A DNA stretch of 16,928 bases from an uncultured Alistipes sp. (lineage in GTDB: Bacteria; Bacteroidota; Bacteroidia; Bacteroidales; Rikenellaceae), in NCBI GenBank assembly GCA_904502075.1, contig CAJGDL010000021.1, positions 1 to 16,928 of the forward strand, read 5' to 3'. Every line of letters starts with the position of its first letter. Position 1 is the stretch's first letter. Below are positions 13,307 to 16,928 of this stretch, one piece after another. A program made the position numbers and the translations under genes. The notes beneath the pieces were generated by a model. It searched no databases and was not told where the DNA came from. It was given only the letters and a program-made list of their open reading frames with translations.

Positions 13307-14407
13307 TTATACGAAGGGGAGTTTCACCACCTCGGCCTTCAGGTAGCGGCCGCGAACCTCCACGGCAATCGTCGTGCCCACCTTGGCGAACTCAGGCTTC
13401 ACATAACCCGTACCGATGCCCACCTTCAGGCAGGGCGACATCGTACCCGAGGTAACGTGTCCGATCTCCTCACCCTCGGGGGTCGTGAGTTTATACTCGT
13501 GGCGCGGAATACCGCGGTCGATCATCTTGAAGCCTACGAGCTTGCGCTGCAATCCCTCGGCCTTCTGCTTCTCCATGTAGGCGCGGTCGATGAAATCCTT
13601 GCCCTCGGCGAACTTCGTGATCCAACCCAGACCGGCCTCGATGGGCGAGGTGGTGTCGTCGATGTCGTTGCCGTAGAGGCAGAAGCCCTTCTCCAGGCGA
13701 AGCGTGTCGCGGGCACCCAGGCCGATGTTTTGGAGACCCATCTCCTTGCCGGCTGCCCAGAGAGCCTCCCAAAGTTTGTCGGCATCCTCGTTGGCCACAT
13801 AGATCTCGCAACCACCGGCTCCCGTGTAACCCGTGATCGAGAGGATGGCATCGATACCCGCTACGGGCATCTTCTTAAAGGTGTAGTACTCCATATCTTC
13901 CACCGGTTCGGCGCACATCTTCTGTACGATCTTCATGGCGTTAGGGCCCTGTACGGCGAGCTGGCAGATCTCGTCCGAGGCGTTGTAGAGCTCCTTGCCG
14001 TGGCCGGCCTCCATGCCCATCTTGGCACCCTCGGCGCAGATGTGGTTCCAATCTTTCTCTACGTTGGCGGCATTGACTACCAGCAGGTAGCACTCGGCAT
14101 TCACGCGATAGACCAGAATGTCGTCCACGATACCTCCCTTGCCGTTGGGCATGCACGAATACTGCACCTTGCCGTCGAAGAGCAGGGCTACATTGTTCGA
14201 GGTGATGCGCTGCAGCAGGTCGAGAGCCTTGGGACCCTTCACCCAAATCTCACCCATGTGGCTTACGTCGAAGACTCCGGCGTTGTTGCGCACGCAGAGG
14301 TGCTCGTCGTTGATGCCCGAGAACTCAATGGGCATGTTGTAGCCGGCAAATTCGGCCATCTTCGCCCCGTTGGCGATGTGATACTTGGTAAAAGCGGTTG
14401 TTTTCAT
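13307..14407 (-). CDS. gcvT: Aminomethyltransferase, glycine cleavage T protein
   Basis: A 366-residue GcvT, which transfers the methylene group from aminomethyl-lipoyl-GcvH to tetrahydrofolate and releases ammonia. Visible are GYNMPIEFSGINDEH near the folate pocket, FDVSHMGEI (46-54), the catalytic-aspartate motif GGIVDDILVY (91-100, Asp96), and GYTGAGGCEIYV in the middle of the protein. Further on, SPIEAGLGWITKF and the C-terminal SGTMSPCLKVGIGTGYV segment belong to the family's beta-barrel part. Length is typical. It is followed by a strong terminator. It lies 46 bp after the GNAT-like gene with no obvious promoter between, so the two may be co-transcribed. The other glycine cleavage genes are not in this window. 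Confidence 0.97.
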   Translation of the reverse strand: MKTTAFTKYHIANGAKMAEFAGYNMPIEFSGINDEHLCVRNNAGVFDVSHMGEIWVKGPKALDLLQRITSNNVALLFDGKVQYSCMPNGKGGIVDDILVYRVNAECYLLVVNAANVEKDWNHICAEGAKMGMEAGHGKELYNASDEICQLAVQGPNAMKIVQKMCAEPVEDMEYYTFKKMPVAGIDAILSITGYTGAGGCEIYVANEDADKLWEALWAAGKEMGLQNIGLGARDTLRLEKGFCLYGNDIDDTTSPIEAGLGWITKFAEGKDFIDRAYMEKQKAEGLQRKLVGFKMIDRGIPRHEYKLTTPEGEEIGHVTSGTMSPCLKVGIGTGYVKPEFAKVGTTIAVEVRGRYLKAEVVKLPFV

Positions 14408-14453
14408 GTGTATTAGGTAGTTTTAAGTTTTAAGTATTCGATTTTTGAGTGGG

Positions 14454-15653
14454 CTATTCGCTGCGTTTACGTCGAAGGCTCGGGCAGCGTTTGAACTCCT
14501 TTTCGCGGTCGAAGAGGTAGCGGTAGGTGGTGTGCATCTTGTGTCTCGAGGCGCAGACATAGCTCTCGACCATGCGCATCATCACCGGATTGAAGTCGCC
14601 GATCCAGGCCAACTCCAGGCTCTTGTAGGGGAGTTTTTTCACCTCCTGCTCGAAGGCGTAGATCATGCCCGATTCGACCCCCTTGCCGTGGTATTCGGGC
14701 GAAACCCCGAAGATCAGACCAAAGGCGCGGTCGGCTTTGCGGCTCACCTTCAGGGCCCACATCAGGCGCAGTTTGTTCCACCAGTTCAGCTTGCCGTGGA
14801 AGTCGCCGATGATGCGGTTTAGGTCGGGGATCATGATGAAGAAGCCGATCGGCTCGTCGTTGTGGTAGGCGAAATAGATGAGTTTCTCGTCGATGATCGG
14901 GCGCAGCGAGTTCATGATCTTTTGCGCCTGCTCGGCCGACATCGTCTTCACCCCCGAGAAGTTGGCCCACGCCTTATTATATACGGTGCGGAAATCTTCG
15001 GTTAGGGTGTCGAGGTGTTTTTTCGAGATGTGGGTGAAGCGATATTCGGGATTCTCCTGCAGGCGTTTCACGCGCTCGTAGACCGAGTCGCTGAGGTGCC
15101 CTACATTGATCTCGCGCAGGTAGGTGTGCTGGTTGAAATAGTTTTTAAATCCGTAGTTTTCGAACAACGCCTTGTAGTAGGGTGGGTTGTAGGGGTTTTC
15201 GAACAGGGGCTGAAACTCGAAGCCCTGCACCAGAAGCCCCCAGAAGGAGTCGCGTGACCCGAAGTTGATCGGGCCGTCCATCGCCTCCATGCCGCGTGCG
15301 CGGAGCCACTCGCGGGCTGCGTCGAAGAGTAGATCGGCCACCTCTTGGTCGTCGATCGCCTCGAAGAAGCCGCAGCCACCCGTAGGCTGCTCCTCCAAGG
15401 CGGCCTGCTCGCGGTTGTAGAAGGCTGCGATGCGGCCCACCACCTGCCCGGTGTGGTCGCGGGCGATCCAGCGAATCGCCTCGCCCTCGCGGAAGAGCGG
15501 ATTGGTTGCAGGGTCGAAAATCTTGCGGATCGAGTCGTCGATTGGGCGCACCCAACAGGGGTTGCCGGCATAGATGCGATCAACCACATCAAAAAAGGCG
15601 CGGTCGTCCGAGGTACTCGTTACCTCTTGAAGCGTATATTTTCGGTTGTCCAT
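14454..15653 (-). CDS. GNAT-like N-acetyltransferase family protein, conserved hypothetical
   Basis: A 399-residue soluble protein without signal peptide. VVGRIAAFYNRE (71-82) and a later FGLIFGVSPEYHGKGVESGM (311-330) look like acetyl-CoA-binding parts of the GNAT fold; the second has the VxPxxxGKG form of the pyrophosphate loop. The protein may thus be a double or expanded GNAT. The central region (about 120-240) contains MDGPINFGSRDSFWGLLVQG and FENPYNPPYYKALFENYGF, which look conserved but have no known function to me. Similar ~390-residue proteins are widespread hypotheticals. The acceptor is unknown. It is transcribed divergently from gdhA, with a -7-like box, direct repeats and a hairpin in its leader, and reads toward gcvT 46 bp downstream. 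Confidence 0.75.
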   Translation of the reverse strand: MDNRKYTLQEVTSTSDDRAFFDVVDRIYAGNPCWVRPIDDSIRKIFDPATNPLFREGEAIRWIARDHTGQVVGRIAAFYNREQAALEEQPTGGCGFFEAIDDQEVADLLFDAAREWLRARGMEAMDGPINFGSRDSFWGLLVQGFEFQPLFENPYNPPYYKALFENYGFKNYFNQHTYLREINVGHLSDSVYERVKRLQENPEYRFTHISKKHLDTLTEDFRTVYNKAWANFSGVKTMSAEQAQKIMNSLRPIIDEKLIYFAYHNDEPIGFFIMIPDLNRIIGDFHGKLNWWNKLRLMWALKVSRKADRAFGLIFGVSPEYHGKGVESGMIYAFEQEVKKLPYKSLELAWIGDFNPVMMRMVESYVCASRHKMHTTYRYLFDREKEFKRCPSLRRKRSE

Positions 15654-15671
15654 GCTCTACATCGGATCAAA

Positions 15672-15707
15672 GAGGGATTTTGGGCTCGCTGCGGGCGAGA
15701 ATCCCTC
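15672..15707 (-). promoter_or_regulatory. Leader hairpin upstream of the GNAT-like gene
   Basis: GAGGGATT (15672-15679) pairs with AATCCCTC (15700-15707), and inside it CTCGC (15685-15689) pairs with GCGAG (15695-15699). The result is a 13-bp stem with a 5-nt one-sided bulge and a 5-nt loop. It lies in the probable 5' untranslated region, ending 18 bp before the start codon. It could modulate translation or mRNA stability; no U-tract follows. Confidence 0.5.
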
Positions 15708-15718
15708 GTCTTCTCATG

Positions 15719-15744
15719 CTACGTTTCCTACGTTCGTCTACGTT
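15719..15744. repeat. Three CTACGTT direct repeats
   Basis: CTACGTT occurs at 15719-15725, 15728-15734 and 15738-15744, spaced 9 and 10 bp, close to one helical turn. The array begins 4 bp downstream of the -7-like box at 15749-15756, so it covers the likely transcription start of the GNAT-like gene. Phased repeats at that place could be an operator. Confidence 0.5.
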
Positions 15745-15748
15745 TAGG

Positions 15749-15756
15749 CAAAGATA
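15749..15756 (-). promoter_or_regulatory. -7 box of the GNAT-like gene
   Basis: On the minus strand TATCTTTG fits TAnnTTTG exactly and would give a leader of roughly 85-90 nt. No good TTG/TTTG -33 element is seen at the expected distance, so a regulator or an atypical promoter may be involved. Confidence 0.45.
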
Positions 15757-15850
15757 ATAAAAATATTTCGATTTCGAGGGTTGGCTTTCGAGAATGTTTC
15801 GAAAAAATGGCGGAAAAACCGTTTGGTGAAAAAAAATTGTAAAAAAGGGT

Positions 15851-15879
15851 GAAAAATCGAAAAATAAACACTACATTTG
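15851..15879 (+). promoter_or_regulatory. Promoter of gdhA
   Basis: TACATTTG (15872-15879) matches the Bacteroidetes -7 consensus TAnnTTTG exactly. At -33 only a partial GTG (about 15849-15851) is present, 20 bp upstream. The resulting leader is about 70-75 nt, with a weak GGTAA/TTACC stem at 15909-15929. The remainder of the 304-bp divergent gap is AT-rich and shows no ORF. Confidence 0.55.
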
Positions 15880-15957
15880 TAGGAGATATTGTGTGAACAA
15901 GAAAAATCGGTAAGAATAAATAGTTTACCTTAACTTAAAACTTTTTAAAAAACTACT

Positions 15958-16928
15958 ATGGAAGTAAAAAAGATTATGGCTGCGCTCGAGCTTAAGCACC
16001 CGGGCGAGAGCGAGTACCTGCAGGCAGTGCAGGAGGTGTTGGAGTCGATCGAGGAGGTTTACAACCAGCACCCCGAGTTTGAGAAGGCTAAGATCGTTGA
16101 GCGTATCGTGGAGCCCGATCGTATCTTCACGTTCCGTGTAACGTGGGTTGACGACCAGGGTGAGGTGCAGACCAACCTCGGCTACCGCGTACAGTTCAAC
16201 AGCGCCATCGGTCCCTACAAGGGCGGTTTGCGTTTCCACCCCGCTGTGAACCCCTCGATGCTGAAGTTCCTCGGTTTCGAGCAGACCTTTAAGAACGCCC
16301 TGACGACCCTCCCGATGGGTGGTGCCAAGGGTGGTGCCGACTTCAACCCCGTAGGTAAGTCGGATGCTGAGATCATGCGTTTCTGCCAGGCCTTCATGCA
16401 GGAGCTCTGGAACAACATCGGTGTAGATACCGACGTTCCCGCAGGTGACGTAGGTGTTGGTGGTCGTGAGATCGGCTTCCTGAACGGTATGTATCAGAAG
16501 CTCGCTCGCAAGTACCACACCGGCGTATTGACCGGTAAGGGTATGACGTGGGGTGGTTCGATCCTTCGTCCCGAGGCTACCGGTTACGGTGCCCTCTACT
16601 TCGTTGAGCACATGTTGGCCAAGGCCGGTAAGGACATCAAGGGCAAGACCGTGGCTGTTTCGGGCTTCGGTAACGTAGCTTGGGGTGCTTCGCAGAAGGC
16701 CGTTGAGTTGGGTGCCAAGGTGGTTGCTATCTCGGGTCCCGACGGTGTTTGCGAGATCCCCGGTGGTATTACCAAGGAGATGATAGACTACATGCTCGTA
16801 ATGCGCTCCTCGAACCGCAACAAGGTAGAGGATATGGCTACCAAGTTCCCCGAGGCTGCCAAGTTTACCCCCGGTAAGAAGGCTTGGTCGGTGAAGTGCG
16901 ACATCGCTCTGCCTTGCGCCTTCCAGAA
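15958..16928 (+). CDS. gdhA: NADP-type glutamate dehydrogenase, partial (3' end beyond window)
   Basis: The first 323 residues of a hexameric glutamate dehydrogenase (family length about 445), cut by the window edge. It catalyses reductive amination of 2-oxoglutarate with ammonia. Visible are the substrate-binding GPYKGGLRFHP (85-95, Lys88), QTFKNAL (109-115, Lys112), the catalytic-lysine motif PMGGAKGG (119-126, Lys124), and the aspartate of VPAGDVGVGGREIG (160-173, Asp164). The Rossmann motif VSGFGNVAWGA (234-244) binds the coenzyme. The sequence resembles the NADP-linked Bacteroides GdhA, but coenzyme preference is inferred. Codon choice is strongly biased, as in highly expressed genes. 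The start ATG at 15958 has no Shine-Dalgarno but an A/T-rich leader. It is the only plus-strand gene and diverges from the GNAT-like gene. Confidence 0.97.
   Translation, partial: MEVKKIMAALELKHPGESEYLQAVQEVLESIEEVYNQHPEFEKAKIVERIVEPDRIFTFRVTWVDDQGEVQTNLGYRVQFNSAIGPYKGGLRFHPAVNPSMLKFLGFEQTFKNALTTLPMGGAKGGADFNPVGKSDAEIMRFCQAFMQELWNNIGVDTDVPAGDVGVGGREIGFLNGMYQKLARKYHTGVLTGKGMTWGGSILRPEATGYGALYFVEHMLAKAGKDIKGKTVAVSGFGNVAWGASQKAVELGAKVVAISGPDGVCEIPGGITKEMIDYMLVMRSSNRNKVEDMATKFPEAAKFTPGKKAWSVKCDIALPCAFQ

Noticed and set aside
15925..16611. Minus-strand ORF of 228 codons opposite gdhA
   Set aside because: It lies entirely against the conserved gdhA frame and its 5' untranslated region; gdhA has clear catalytic motifs.

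Overview
The window looks like chromosomal DNA of a Bacteroidales bacterium, most likely Alistipes/Rikenellaceae. That is an inference from the GC-rich genes separated by AT-rich gaps, start codons without Shine-Dalgarno sequences, promoter-like TTG...TAnnTTTG elements, and protein families typical of gut Bacteroidales (ExbB with two ExbDs, an OprO/OprP-type porin, type I asparaginase). All complete genes lie on the minus strand. Only the partial glutamate dehydrogenase at the right edge is on the plus strand.

Right to left, in the direction of most transcription: gdhA (plus, cut by the edge) diverges from a gene for a 399-residue GNAT-like protein, which is followed by gcvT (glycine cleavage T protein) and a strong hairpin terminator. 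A second cluster holds dprA and tatD (overlapping by 4 bp), an outer-membrane porin, a multi-spanning Gate/nucleoside-recognition membrane protein and ansA (cytoplasmic asparaginase). After a 328-bp AT-rich gap comes an energy-transduction operon: exbB, a four-helix membrane protein of unknown function, exbD and a second exbD, closed by a terminator. The last cluster is lipA, lipB, recJ and a nitroreductase, read from a good promoter and ending at a hairpin near the left edge.

The most unusual part is 4675-4992, between the exbD terminator and the lipA promoter. It holds the last ~36-38 codons of an otherwise missing gene with its stop codon and terminator intact, a ~37-bp junction, and a 13.5-copy GCCGAA hexanucleotide tandem array. 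It looks like a decapitated gene next to a minisatellite. The left 517 bp are AT-richer and contain no gene I can name, although one minus-strand frame stays open to the edge.

Functionally this is mostly housekeeping: lipoate synthesis (lipA, lipB), which also serves the glycine cleavage system to which GcvT belongs; DNA processing (recJ, dprA); nitrogen metabolism (ansA, gdhA); and envelope transport and energization (porin, Gate protein, ExbB/ExbD). I found no CRISPR array, rRNA, tRNA, complete IS element or phage gene, and no convincing novel multi-gene system. The best candidates for new biology are the unknown membrane protein inside the Exb operon, the porin-Gate pair next to asparaginase, and the repeat/pseudogene junction.
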